Assembly: GCA_963693315.1 (NCBI GenBank)
Contig: OY856188.1
Location: 158,544,694-158,608,693, forward strand
Direction: 5' to 3'
From: Diogma glabrata
Taxonomy: Eukaryota > Arthropoda > Insecta > Diptera > Cylindrotomidae
Length of the DNA: 64,000 bases
In this document: one piece after another, positions 22,980-33,460 of the stretch
Layout of the letters: each line of letters begins with the position of its first letter
Position numbering within the stretch: the stretch's first letter is position 1
Made by a program: the position numbers and the translations under genes
The notes under the pieces: generated by a model
What the model was told of the DNA's origin: nothing
Database searches by the model: none
What the model saw: the letters and a program-made list of their open reading frames with translations, nothing else

Positions 22980-23764
22980 TTATAATACTCTTGAGCATGT
23001 ATGAGATCTAAGTGCTCTTAATCTAGGTGAACAATTGCATGATCGAAGTGGAGTTGATTTTTGAACATAAATAGTCTGTTGGGGCTCTTCAATACGTTTA
23101 ATAACACGTCCAATTATTGGACTGACTTGTTCTGTTGCACTTGGTTGTGAAATCAATCGTGGACAGCTTGTAATTTTTGAAGGTACGCTTATTAATTTTG
23201 GTTCTACATGAACTGTTCCTGCAGGTAGACTAAGTCGTGTTGTTCTTGGATTAATGATAATGCGATTACTACGATGTTCGATAACTCTGCGTGATCCAGC
23301 ATGTGAAGTTGCTGGAGTTAAATTTTTGACAACAATACGACCTTGTGGGTGTATTTGTGGTGTGCATGGTGGTGGATTTGGTACTAATGTTCGATCGCCC
23401 TCTAATTCTTCATCAAGCGCTAAGTTGATGGTTTGGGTCCCGGATAAATATGGACTTCCAATTTCATCTGCACCCAATTGCGCTTCAACTAACTGTTCAA
23501 CATTCGCTTCTGAAAGTCCGAGTGGCGACTCTCCTACCATCGATGCATCCCAGTTTCCTGAATCCCATTCCGATCCTGTAGTTTCCCAATTACCTTCAGA
23601 AATATATTGATTTGGACCATATAAACCAGGAAATGCATCACATGACTAAAAACATTTATAAATATTAGTTTTGTTCCTACAAACATAGAATCGAATATAG
23701 ATTTAAAAATTACCAATGAAACACAAGCCAATACGGCAAATGAGATAATAAATTTAAAATGCAT
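22980..23764 (-). CDS. Small secreted protein, two exons (gene B, paralogue of A)
   Basis: Exon 1 is 23764-23714 (17 codons, MHFKFIISFAVLACVSL). The intron is 23713-23646 (68 bp, GT...AG, phase 0). Exon 2 is 23645-22980. The protein has 238 residues. The signal peptide is probably cut after SCDA (residue 21), before FPGLYGPNQY. An acidic, Gly/Leu-rich stretch (about 55-105) precedes the core RRVIEHRSNRIIINPRTTRL (about 136-155), which aligns with RIIEHR...TRF of gene A. Then comes Val/Pro-rich sequence (QVSPIIGRVIKRI against VVAPVVARMVSNI) and a Cys/Arg-rich tail (CNC ... CSRVL). It is longer than A, mostly through the acidic insert. The open frame 23534-23953 on this strand is only the intron read through. 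Function unknown; secretion is well supported. Confidence 0.8.
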
Positions 23765-23820
23765 GGTAAATTTTGAGTTAGTTATTAAACTTAACAATAA
23801 CTTCAAAAAATAAAAACTGG

Positions 23821-23856
23821 ACTGTACAATTTTGTAAATTTTCACCAATTTAAATA
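23821..23856 (-). promoter_or_regulatory. Core promoter of gene B: TATA box plus initiator
   Basis: TATTTAA (23856-23850, minus) and ACAGT (23825-23821), with the presumed start base at 23823. The 5' UTR would be 59 nt. Box spacing equals that of gene A. Confidence 0.6.
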
Positions 23857-23869
23857 CAGAAAAACTTTT

Positions 23870-24833
23870 CCTTGACAAACTTTTTACAAGCACAATGTCA
23901 AGAAATTGTTTATCATAAATATTTAAAATGGAATTTAAGAACAACAAACTCAAACTTTTGTAGAAATTTTCGGCAGAAGATCAGCACAATATTCGTTTGC
24001 TGTTTTGTTTATTTTCGTGAGTTCATAGTTCCCTTGAAAGTTTTTTTTAAATAAAGAAAAACCAGGAAATATATCTTTGCTTTAGTTTAGTCATTTAGAT
24101 TTGAATAGGCATTATACGATTTTACTATAAGGTATGATATTTTGTATATATTGTGTATCCAAAACCCATATCATTATTAGTCTTTTGAATCACATTTATA
24201 ATTTAAAGCTCGGTTGTTTTATATAAGTTTATCTTCAATGGAAAGTAAGCTTGATCGCCTGCAACAAAAATGTGTTTCGTGCACACTGACAAATCTTTAC
24301 TGTTACTGTGTTACTGCCGTTGTTATTTTAACTATGTAAAATGTTTTTAATCATGCATTAGAATAGAACATCGTAGAATTATTTTTTTAGTATAATCACA
24401 CAAATTAAACTCGAGTTAAAAGGACTAACGTTTTGACACCGTATATTTAGTTCACTGACTGAAACTCAACCAACCACTAAATTATGCTTTATACACGAGC
24501 CTTAGATAATCGTTTATTGGTTTGAACTTCATCTAAACAAGAATCGATATTAGTGTTTTTTATATACTGCAATTAAATTTACACAATTTTCGTTATTTAA
24601 CAGATTCGGCAGTAAATATGAAGGGCTTTGTATTCAAATCGAGCTTGATTGAAGTTTTAACGCATTTAATCTTTCTATCTCAAGAACTATGTTCTAATTT
24701 CAGTATTTTTATCACTTTTTTTATATTATCATTAAGTGTAATTTGTAAATTTATTTTCATTTAATAGAAAACCGAAATTATGGACTACTTATTGATAAGT
24801 AGTCTATAACTTACGCCGTTTTTTTATTAAATA
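23870..24833. other. AT-rich intergenic DNA
   Basis: No gene recognised. A small perfect hairpin, GACTACTTAT-TG-ATAAGTAGTC, lies at about 24783-24804. Confidence 0.4.
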
Positions 24834-25913
24834 AATAGTAGATTTTTATACAAGTGGTGAAAACGTCTCTTTTTGCGTGACTGAACGATTTGTAATAAGT
24901 TCAGGAACGCAAAAACGTTTTTACCACGCGTAGAAAACGCTATTTTTTCTACGCTTGTAAATATAAATGATAATATTTACAAATTCATCTGCTAAAAACA
25001 TACAAAACGACATATCTAAATTTGACTGTGTAAAAAATAAACAAGATTGTATTTATATATAGCATTTTTATCAGTGTAAAATAATGTTATTATTGTGTTC
25101 GCCTACAGATGGAATAATAACAGGCGAACACAAAAAAAGCATTATTTTACACTGGTAAAAATGCTATATATAAATACAATCTTGTTTATTTTTTACACTG
25201 CCAAATTTAGCTATGTCGTTTTGTAAGTTTTTAGTAGATGAATTTGACAATATAAATAATGAAAATAGTTCTTCTATTTTCTCTAAAAACTTTTACAGAT
25301 ATTATACATATTTTTTTTACCGACTGGAAGTCATCGTTTAAAGTATAAATTTAAAAAATTCTAGGTAAAGTTTCAATTAAAAACAAATAAAAATAAATTT
25401 TTTCATAAAATTTATTTATTTATTTAATAATTTTTTTTTTTGCGGAAAGAACTCAGAGAATATATTTTATATCTGACAGTTAATTATCGGAGGACCGTAT
25501 ATATACCGTATATATCTGATACAAATTTTATTTTATCGCTCCGATTTCTCTGATATAGAAAAAAACACACTCATTATTGGTTTAATTAATTAATTACACA
25601 CAATTGATATAATGATTAGTTTCGATTCGATTCGATCAAAATATTAAAAATATTCAATCCCTTCAAAATACTGCGATATTGACAGAAATAAGCACAGCAA
25701 CCGAAACAACAACAACAGCAAATCGAATTCAATCTCAAATATTCAATCAAATATTCAATCCTTTATATAACCACCACCTGCAGGCGACCACCGAAACTTA
25801 TTTACTTTCAGTCCTAGTGACTGAAAACATTTTCAGTCACTACTCAGAAAAAGTTTCCCTTTCACATAGGTTTTACTATATATTAAAATGACATTTTCGT
25901 AGCTTGAAGTAGA
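24834..25913 (+). repeat. 1.08-kb direct tandem repeat, unit 1
   Basis: It starts AATAGTAGATTTTTATACAA and ends TTCGTAGCTTGAAGTAGAAA. The same sequence starts again at 25914 with few differences. It contains a palindrome (24980-25246) and, near the end, the hairpin CAGTCCTAGTGACTGAAAAC. Confidence 0.85.
24980..25246. repeat. 267-bp palindrome (MITE) in unit 1
   Basis: Arms from CAAATTCATCTGCTAAAAAC to the inverse ...TTTAGTAGATGAATTTG meet around GTTCGCCTACAGATGGAATA. The counterpart in unit 2 is interrupted by an insertion. Confidence 0.8.
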
Positions 25914-27288
25914 AAATAGTAGATTTTTAAACAAGTGGTGAAAACGTTTGTACACGAGACGCGATAGCGTCGAGTGGAATAAGTTCAGGAACGCAAAAAC
26001 GTTTTTACCACGCGTAGAAAACGCTATTTTTTCTACGCTTGTAATAATATTTACATATTCATCTACTAAAAACTTACAAAATGACATATCTAAATTTGAC
26101 AGTGTAAAAAATTAAAAATTATATATCGCATTTGTATCAGTGTAAAATAATGTTGTTATTGTGTTCGCCTACAAATGGCATAATAACAGGCGACCACAAT
26201 TATAAAAGAGCCCATCCAGTTTGAAACATGTTTCAAAACTTGGTTTGTGTTTATAGAATGTTTTATAGTGTATGGTGAAGTTTGCAAACCAATTTGACGG
26301 TTTGCGAATTGGTTTTAGTAAAATCAAAACGCTTTAAAGGAAGAGTTTATTAAAATAACAATAAAAATTGACATCTATAATTATTGTAAGTTTATCAACC
26401 AAGTTTACAAACACGTTTCATAATGTATGGTAAATGTTTGTAAACCATGTACAGGCTTGTAAACCATGTTTTAAAACATGTTTCAAAGTGGATGGGCTGC
26501 ATTATAACTTTATTTTATACTGGTAAAAATGCGATATATAATTGTTTATTTTTTACACAGTCAAATTTAGATATGTCGATTTGTAAGTTTTTAGTAGATG
26601 AATTTGACAATATGAATAATGAGAATAGTTTATATATTTTCTCTAAAAACTTTTACAGATATTACAGATATTTTTTTTACCGACTGCAAGTCAACCTTTA
26701 AAGTATAAATTTAAAAAATTGTAGGTAAAGTTTCAATTAAAAACAAATAAAAATAAATTTTTTCACAAAATTTATTTAATAAATTTTTTTTAATTTTTTT
26801 TTTGGCGGAAAGAACTCAGAAAATATATTTTATATGTGACAGTTAATTATTGGAGGAAAAAATTATACGGTATATCTGATACAAATTTTATTCTGTTGCT
26901 CCGATTTCTCCGATATAGAAAAAAACACCCTCATCTCATTATTATTTTAATTAATTAATTACACACAATTGATATAATGATTAGTTTCGATTCGATTCGA
27001 TCAAAATATTCAAAATATTCAATCTCTTCAAAATACTGCGATATTGACAGAAATAAACACAGCAACCGAAACAACAACAGACACAGTAAATCAAATTCAA
27101 TCTCAAATATTCAATCAAATATTCAATTCTTTAAATAAGCACCACCTGTAGGCGACCACCGAAACTTATTTACTTTCAGTCCTAGTGACTGAAAACATTT
27201 TCAGTCACTACTTAGAAAAAGTTTCCCTTTCACATAGGTTTTACTATATATTAAAATGACATTTTCGTAGCTTGAAGTAGAAAAAATT
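25914..27288 (+). repeat. 1.08-kb direct tandem repeat, unit 2, carrying an insertion
   Basis: It aligns with 24834-25913 throughout, apart from a 295-bp inserted element with its target duplication (26206-26507) and small indels. Early on it also has CGTTTGTACACGAGACGCGATAGCG in place of a shorter segment. Confidence 0.85.
26206..26500. mobile_element. hAT-like MITE inserted in the palindrome of unit 2
   Basis: Ends AAGAGCCCATCC and GGATGGGCTGC are inverted repeats that continue as TTTGAAACATGTTT. A duplication ATTATAA is present on both sides (26199-26205 and 26501-26507), and unit 1 lacks the insert. Seven clear bases, perhaps eight with one mismatch, suit hAT. No coding capacity. Confidence 0.8.
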
Positions 27289-27362
27289 ATATTTTGTATT
27301 AGGTTTTCTTTGTTTAATGTATATACTTTTGTATGTACATTGAAGCTGATCTCTTTGATAAA

Positions 27363-27697
27363 ATCGTATTACCGTCTGCGTTTCTTATTGGTGGTTTCTG
27401 ACCACAAATAAAACTGCCAACCTATAGATCAAAAATTTAATTTTTATTTAAATATTTCGGTCCTTATTTGGACCCTCCTCAGTAAAGTTTATGTTTAAAT
27501 TTATTATGAACTATTTTGAATACTAATCCTGATTAGTATTCAAAATAGTTCATAATAAGTTTAAACATAAACTTTATTGAGGAGGGTCTTAAATAAGGAC
27601 CGAAATATTTAAATAAAAATTAAATTTTTGATCTATAGCTTGGCAGTTTTATTTGTGGCCAGAACCCACCTATAAGAAACGCAGACGGTAATACGAT
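27363..27697. repeat. 335-bp near-perfect palindrome, Penelope-terminal-repeat-like
   Basis: The arm ATCGTATTACCGTCTGCG is inverted at the far end, and the arms meet near 27530. Each arm contains TAAATATTTCGGTCCTTATT and, after GGACC, CTCCTCAG. This is the same plan (GAAA, a short stem, CTGANGA on the opposite strand) as in the terminal repeats of the Penelope-like element at 30502. It may be two such repeats head to head without the coding region. Confidence 0.7.
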
Positions 27698-27699
27698 AA

Positions 27700-28560
27700 T
27701 ATTTTATAATAATTTCGATGCATTAATAATGAAAGACTTAGTTTCGTTTTTGACAGAGTTTCACTGAAAAAAACATGTTCTATTTCCAATCGAAATGCAG
27801 TTGTCTCAACCTCACCGTGCTTCAACAACTATACAGTTATAGAACGATGTATGTAGTTGAGACAACCACACGAAATATTTATGTGAAAATAAAATATAGT
27901 TCAATTAATCTGAAATACTTCAATTTTAAAATAAAAAATTCAAGATAAGGCCAATGAAATTTATTTTCATGGAAATAGTTATTTATTAACTGGATATATA
28001 TATATATAACACTTTATATTTTAAATAAACATCATGCAGTTGTCGTAGTTGGAAAATGTTTTCATGTAGTCGTCCCAATCACAGTGAAATTGTTTGCAAA
28101 CATTTTTTCTTTGTTTGAATAATAAACTGCCAACTTCGTGATGAGGTTATTATTTCAATTTTTATTTCAGTGTGTAATTCACTTATATAAAGGATATGAT
28201 ACAAAAATTTTAGAGTATGAGTTTTGAACCTTTGGAATTTTTGAGAAAATATACACAATTTTTCAGAAAAGATTTGGAGTTACAATGGAATTTCTCCAAT
28301 TTTTACTTGTACTATGCTTGGAAATATGGTTTAAATAAAGTTCTTTCATGTGTTCGAAAAATACCTCAAAGTTCAAGTAAAGTTTGAAATACCACAACTC
28401 CTGTAGACTGGATTAGAGGTATTTCGTCGGAAGTCTCAAAAACTGTTGACTAGAATGGTCTCAGTAAAGTTTTGGGCAGAAAATTTTATGACAATCGAAA
28501 GCGAAACGTATAACACAAACATTTTCTTTTAATATTAAAGATAAATTACCATGTATTGAA
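27700..28560. other. AT-rich intergenic DNA
   Basis: No gene recognised. TTTCACTG at 27767 and CAGTGAAA at 28082 may be ends of a small MITE, but the interior similarity is weak. Confidence 0.35.
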
Positions 28561-28569
28561 AACTATGGA

Positions 28570-28860
28570 GTTCACTTAAATGAAGATGTAAGGGCTAGAG
28601 ATAAAGAACTGAAAGAAAAAAGGCAGAACCAACGGGGATAATAAAAGACGTGCAGAACATAGCAGTATTCAAAGTGGGAATAACGTATTAATGAGAGTAC
28701 TAAGGCAAGAAAATAAACCATCACCAAATGTTTATCCAGTAACTTACACTGTTACGGGCAGGAGGAGACGTCTTAGTGGAAGATGAAAAAAATAAGAAGG
28801 TATATAGAAGAAATGTAGCTCATTTGAAAAGCTACCAATGAGTGAACTCTGTTTGGAATA
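28570..28860 (+). pseudogene. Ty3/Gypsy-type integrase C-terminal remnant
   Basis: In one frame: KRRAEHSSIQSGNNVLMRVL and RQENKPSPNVYPVTYTV. After a frameshift near 28760: VEDEKNKKVYRRNVAHLKSY. The order (a basic segment, a GD/N-x-VL small barrel strand, then VYRRNVAHLK) matches the chromodomain-proximal end of LTR-retrotransposon integrases. Everything upstream of it is lost. Confidence 0.65.
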
Positions 28861-29214
28861 AAATGCAAGAAGTGAAGAAGAGGGATCGGGGGGTCCACGC
28901 CACGAGGCAGAGGGAAAGGAAATACCAACAAGTGTGGAAGTAAATAAACGTACATATTCGGAAAATACCTCCAAAATATAAAGACTACGATCTAAATTAA
29001 ATGAACTGAATTGAAGGTATTTACTAATTTTGTTATTAACTTTTATGTATTTGAAATTTGTATATTTGGATTATTTTGTTAGGAAATTTAAAAGTAAAAT
29101 TAATTTGAATTATTATTTTAATGTAAATTGAATTATTTCGTTCAGTGTAAATTGAATTATTTTGTTCAATGTAAATGGAATTATATTGTTATGTTATGAA
29201 GAAATGAATTTGTA

Positions 29215-29330
29215 AAAAAAAAATAAAAAAGAAAGAATGAGATGTAACGTATAGTGAGCTGTCAACAGGAAAAGATAATAAAGCATACAACCGCTTTATT
29301 ATCTCTATATAAATATAGAACTGGATGCAT
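29215..29330 (+). repeat. Possible polypurine tract and LTR start
   Basis: A purine-rich run (AAAAAAGAAAGAATGAGA, to 29242) is followed by TGTAACGTATAGTGAGC at 29243. This is the arrangement at the 3' end of an LTR retrotransposon, and it lies downstream of the integrase remnant. The end of the LTR was not found. Confidence 0.35.
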
Positions 29331-30119
29331 TAATTATCAATTAATAATAATAGAAAGTATCAGATGGGATACTACAAGCCCTGACATATATCTGCTCGGG
29401 AATATTAGACTAGATAAATAAATGATAGATTTGTGGAGATATATTTGATACAACGTATGAAAACATTGGATAAAACAACTCCTGCTGATTTTGAATTTGA
29501 ATTAATATGTTTGCAAAAAAAAAGGGAACATTTTGAAGGATATTTCAGATGTTTGTAAGATTATAAAGATAAAAATAAAATAAAACCCTCAAGGCTCAAA
29601 GTAACGAAGTACATAGTTAAGATTTCAGTGGTATTTCTTCTTTAATTCAAGAAACCAAGTTTGTTAATCTTTCTTAATCAAGGAGCCAAGTTAGATTTGA
29701 ATTGCCAATCAATTTAACTGATCTCGGTTGTACAGAATCAAGACAATTTAAACCAATTTTGCATGCTCCACTCAATAATTGAGAACCGAGTTGTATAAGA
29801 GGCTTTTTAATTGTATAAAGCTATTGACAATTAAAAGCGTACGGCATCTTTCAAAAATCCTAATTTTTGAACAGAACTCTTATCTGGGTTAAAAATATAA
29901 GAATTCTACTTCATATTAATTTTAACTTCAGCTTCTAACAGTCTTAGATTTCCAATTTTCAAAATCTTTGGAATCAAACTTCAATTAAAGTGGATTAGGC
30001 GATGTTAATCGTGAAAAATGGCAAACCGTATTGAATTGGACCCGTCACCCGTTTTACCCATATTAAAGACCACATTGTTAACAATACCCTAATCTACAAT
30101 TCTTTTTAACATCAACATA
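29331..30119. other. Sequence without recognised gene
   Basis: AT-rich, with no motif. It probably includes the decayed 5' part of the non-LTR element that becomes readable near 30120. Confidence 0.35.
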
Positions 30120-30489
30120 TAAGGAATCTTATTATAATTGCATTAAATCAAATTAAAACTGGTAAAGTAGCTGGTTTTGATGGAATATTTCCGGAAATGC
30201 TAAAAAATTGTGGTCCTTTGACGAAGATTTGGTTACTAAATTTTTATTCAAACATATTGAACAGTGGTATCTTACCAAAAATATTTAAGAGATCAAAAGT
30301 AATAGCGATTTGTAAACCTGGTCGTAACGGAAATGATGCTTCTCATTATAGACCGATTTCTCTGTTGTGTGTTCCTTACAAACTACATACTTGAAATATT
30401 AATTCTTAATAGAATATATCCTGTGATAAATGAAATTGTACTGTAAGAACAGGCAGGTTTTCGTGAAAATAGAGGTTGCACGGAACAAG
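30120..30489 (+). pseudogene. Non-LTR reverse transcriptase, 5' part (split by Penelope-like element)
   Basis: It reads ALNQIKTGKVAGFDGIFPEM, LLNFYSNILNSGILPKIFKR and ASHYRPISLLCVPYK, then after a shift EQAGFRENRGCTEQVLAL. These are the first reverse transcriptase blocks of a non-LTR element. The frame is broken near 30391. It resumes beyond the insertion at 33906 with LTTFIAKGFQ. Confidence 0.8.
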
Positions 30490-30564
30490 TATTAGCTTTA
30501 AATTCATGTTGTACGAATATAGAATTCGAGATTTGTGTGATAAATCACCCACTTCACTATAATT

Positions 30565-31001
30565 ATAACTTGTTAATAACGCGGTTATTCTTTTAGATTT
30601 TATTTATTTAAAACATTAAAATAAACTTGAAAAATTTTAAAAAACTTGAAAAACTTATAATAAATGTAAAAACAACTTTATCACCGTCAATGAAGTAAAT
30701 AAATTTAAAATTATAAAATAATAAATTTAATAAATTTAGCTATACATGTTTCGATAGGTTGACTATCATCATCAGTAATGAGTAGAAAAATATAATTACA
30801 AAATCACATAATAAATAGAATAAATAAAAAACAAAATAAAACATGCAATTGCAGATGTATCCGTATGTTGGTATATATATAGATTAAAGATGATTTTTTA
30901 GGAAGTATTGGGTGCGGATGAATATGAGTTTATAAATATGTATTCGAATGTCCAGTTTATTGATGGTATTTGTATTGGAAAGTTTGTTCTAGTGATGAAA
31001 T
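30565..31001 (-). repeat. Left terminal repeat of the Penelope-like element
   Basis: It is nearly identical, inverted, to 33461-33896. It begins ATAACTTGTTAATAACGCGG and ends GTTCTAGTGATGAAAT, overlapping the start codon of the ORF at 31000. It includes a hammerhead-like motif on the minus strand at 30741-30775. Confidence 0.9.
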
Positions 31002-33441
31002 GAATTTCAATATGGCGAGTCAAGCTAACATTGTTTACAAATATATCAAAATTCACAGGAAATTATTAAATACAGCATTCAACATCAGATTTAACAAACA
31101 ATGTATTAAACTAAACATAATTTCGAATTACGCAATCATTAAAATCAGATCCAAATCTAGAGCAGCACACAAAACCAAACAAATTGCAGAAAAACATTGG
31201 GTTCGACATGAAATCAGACAACTTTATGCTAAGAAAATCCAATTAAATACTTTAGCATACAAAACCCACCTACAATTGTTAAATAATATCAACAATTCCA
31301 TTATCAACGCAGTCATTGCTTTTATCAACAATGTATTAATAAAATATAAAACAAAAATTAAAACCAGACATACGAAGAAAATTGATAAATTGTTCCAAAA
31401 ACATAACAACGACATTGAAGAAGATCTTTCACATTTAAAAGATTTATTTTATCCCCGAATAATCAACACAACAAGCATTGCATTTTCCGCAGATGAAACT
31501 TCACTATTGAACAAAGGATTTAAGTACAATATCCCAAAATTCAGTAATTTCTCAAAGGACCTCACAAAGGAAATCTTAAACCTCGAAACCGTTATTAAGT
31601 TAGGAATCGACACCCATATACAAAACGAAGTCCGCGTTTTGTTAAATTTGAAGTTAAATAAATCAATAACACGGGAAAAAATTAACTACAGCAATACAAA
31701 AAATCAATACCAACATGAAAACATCATCATTAATAGAATTCAATCTAAATTGAAGAATAACAATGCAACATTATGCAAAGCTGACAAAGGCAACACAATT
31801 GTCATCTTGAACAACAACGAATACAACATCAAAATACTGGATTTCTTTAGTAACAACAACATCACCAAATTAAACAATGACCCAACCACCTCATATTCCA
31901 AAAAAATTAACAACTCAATAAATCTATGCACAAACATCATTGATAAGAAATACAACATAAAATACAAAGTCATCAATGCAAAGGCACCTAAATTCACAGG
32001 TCTACCTAAAGCCCACAAAAATGATATGCCTATTCGACCACTTGTTAATTGTACAACGGCACCAAGTTTTAAAGTATCGCAATTTTTAGAAAATATTATT
32101 AAAAACAACATCAACCTCATGAATAATCACACTATCAAAAATCACAGTGATTTTATAAACCAACTCAATGAAATTAATATTAAACCGCAATACAAATTGG
32201 CATCACTTGATGTAGTTAATATGTATACCAACATACCCATAAGTGAAACCATCGACATCACAATAAAATTATTAATAAACCACAACAAGCTCAACATACA
32301 ACAAATTAACGATATCAAATTATTATTAACCAATATATTATCCCAAAATTATTTCGAACACAACGATGAATTCTACACCCAAAATGATGGATTGGCGATG
32401 GGATCCCCTTTATCCGGTCTCTTATCTGACATATATCTGAATTACTTCGAAAACACATACATTTTGAACAACGCTACTAATCCATATAAAACTAATATTA
32501 TTTTCTATTGTAGATATGTTGATGACACATTCATAATGTTCAATGGCACCAACAGACAAATCCAAAACCTCAATAACCTAATGAATAAACAAACATCACA
32601 TATAAAATTCACAGCTGAGTTTGAATCGAACAACACGATCCATTTCTTAGATTTGTCAGTCACTAGACAAATACACAAAATTGATTACAACATTTACAGG
32701 AAACCTACCACAACAGACGTCACAATCCATCAGCAATCACACCATCCTCACCAACATAAATTAGCTGCCTACAATAGCTTAGTACATAGACTCTTATCAG
32801 TTCCAATAAATAGATCTAACTACATGAAAGAGCTACAAACCATAAAATACATAGCCAAAACCAATGGATACTCACCTAATTTAATCAACAGCCTGATCAA
32901 TAAACACAAAAACCGATCATCCAATAGACCCAATAACGAATTAAGCCAACTAAGATACATATCTTCTGTTTATTCAGTATTTTTACCATTTACCGTGGAA
33001 AACATTCTACAAAAATACAACATCAAAATTGGTTATAAGACGAAACATAACTTAATTAACCGTTTAAAACAACAAACAACAACAAACAATGTCATGGAAA
33101 ATTCCACAGGAATTTATAAAATCAAATGCCAAAGCTGCCCGAAGTTATATATCGGCCAAACGGGAAGGCCCCTCAAGAAAAGATACAAGGAGCACCTGCC
33201 TTCTCAAAATAACACAAAACAAATCTCTAATTATGCTCAACACTTGATTGACGAAAACCACAACCACAGCTGCTTCAAAAACGATGTCACTTTGATGCAC
33301 AAATGTTCTAAAGGCAAATACATGGATACAATAGAGGAATATGAAATTTACAAAATCAACAAATATGACAGTGACCTTCTATTGAATGATAAACTAACCA
33401 TCAAACATAATATTTTATTCGAAACAGCTTTACAACAATAA
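31000..33441 (+). CDS. Penelope-like reverse transcriptase with GIY-YIG endonuclease
   Basis: The ATG at 31000 lies at the edge of the left repeat and gives 813 residues. The frame is open 30 bp further upstream, but only from a TTG. Along the protein come a long basic N-terminal region, LPKAHKNDMPIRPLVN (about 335-350), SLDVVNMYTNIP with the first catalytic Asp (about 400), and GLAMGSPLSGLLSDIYLNY (about 464-482). RYVDDTFIMF follows, with the active-site YVDD at 506-509. The GIY-YIG nuclease begins at GIYKIKCQSCPKLYIGQTGR (704-723), with a CxxC between GIY and YIG as is usual in Penelope endonucleases, and KKRYKEH follows. RT plus C-terminal GIY-YIG and no RNase H defines the group. No stops or shifts, and all catalytic motifs are present, so this copy may be able to transpose. 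Confidence 0.92.
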   Translation: MNFNMASQANIVYKYIKIHRKLLNTAFNIRFNKQCIKLNIISNYAIIKIRSKSRAAHKTKQIAEKHWVRHEIRQLYAKKIQLNTLAYKTHLQLLNNINNSIINAVIAFINNVLIKYKTKIKTRHTKKIDKLFQKHNNDIEEDLSHLKDLFYPRIINTTSIAFSADETSLLNKGFKYNIPKFSNFSKDLTKEILNLETVIKLGIDTHIQNEVRVLLNLKLNKSITREKINYSNTKNQYQHENIIINRIQSKLKNNNATLCKADKGNTIVILNNNEYNIKILDFFSNNNITKLNNDPTTSYSKKINNSINLCTNIIDKKYNIKYKVINAKAPKFTGLPKAHKNDMPIRPLVNCTTAPSFKVSQFLENIIKNNINLMNNHTIKNHSDFINQLNEINIKPQYKLASLDVVNMYTNIPISETIDITIKLLINHNKLNIQQINDIKLLLTNILSQNYFEHNDEFYTQNDGLAMGSPLSGLLSDIYLNYFENTYILNNATNPYKTNIIFYCRYVDDTFIMFNGTNRQIQNLNNLMNKQTSHIKFTAEFESNNTIHFLDLSVTRQIHKIDYNIYRKPTTTDVTIHQQSHHPHQHKLAAYNSLVHRLLSVPINRSNYMKELQTIKYIAKTNGYSPNLINSLINKHKNRSSNRPNNELSQLRYISSVYSVFLPFTVENILQKYNIKIGYKTKHNLINRLKQQTTTNNVMENSTGIYKIKCQSCPKLYIGQTGRPLKKRYKEHLPSQNNTKQISNYAQHLIDENHNHSCFKNDVTLMHKCSKGKYMDTIEEYEIYKINKYDSDLLLNDKLTIKHNILFETALQQ

Positions 33442-33460
33442 AAGCCTTGACCTATTTAAT

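Noticed and set aside
23534..23953. 139-residue minus frame beginning upstream of gene B
   Set aside because: It reads through the intron and 5' UTR of gene B in another phase. The spliced model with a signal peptide and matching paralogue explains the region better.
25060..25200. CRISPR-like array suggested by closely spaced repeats and hairpins
   Set aside because: The repeats are inverted arms of palindromes, not regularly spaced direct repeats, and the sequence is eukaryotic.
31740..32120. Minus-strand frame inside the Penelope-like ORF
   Set aside because: Shadow of an intact, motif-bearing plus-strand ORF.
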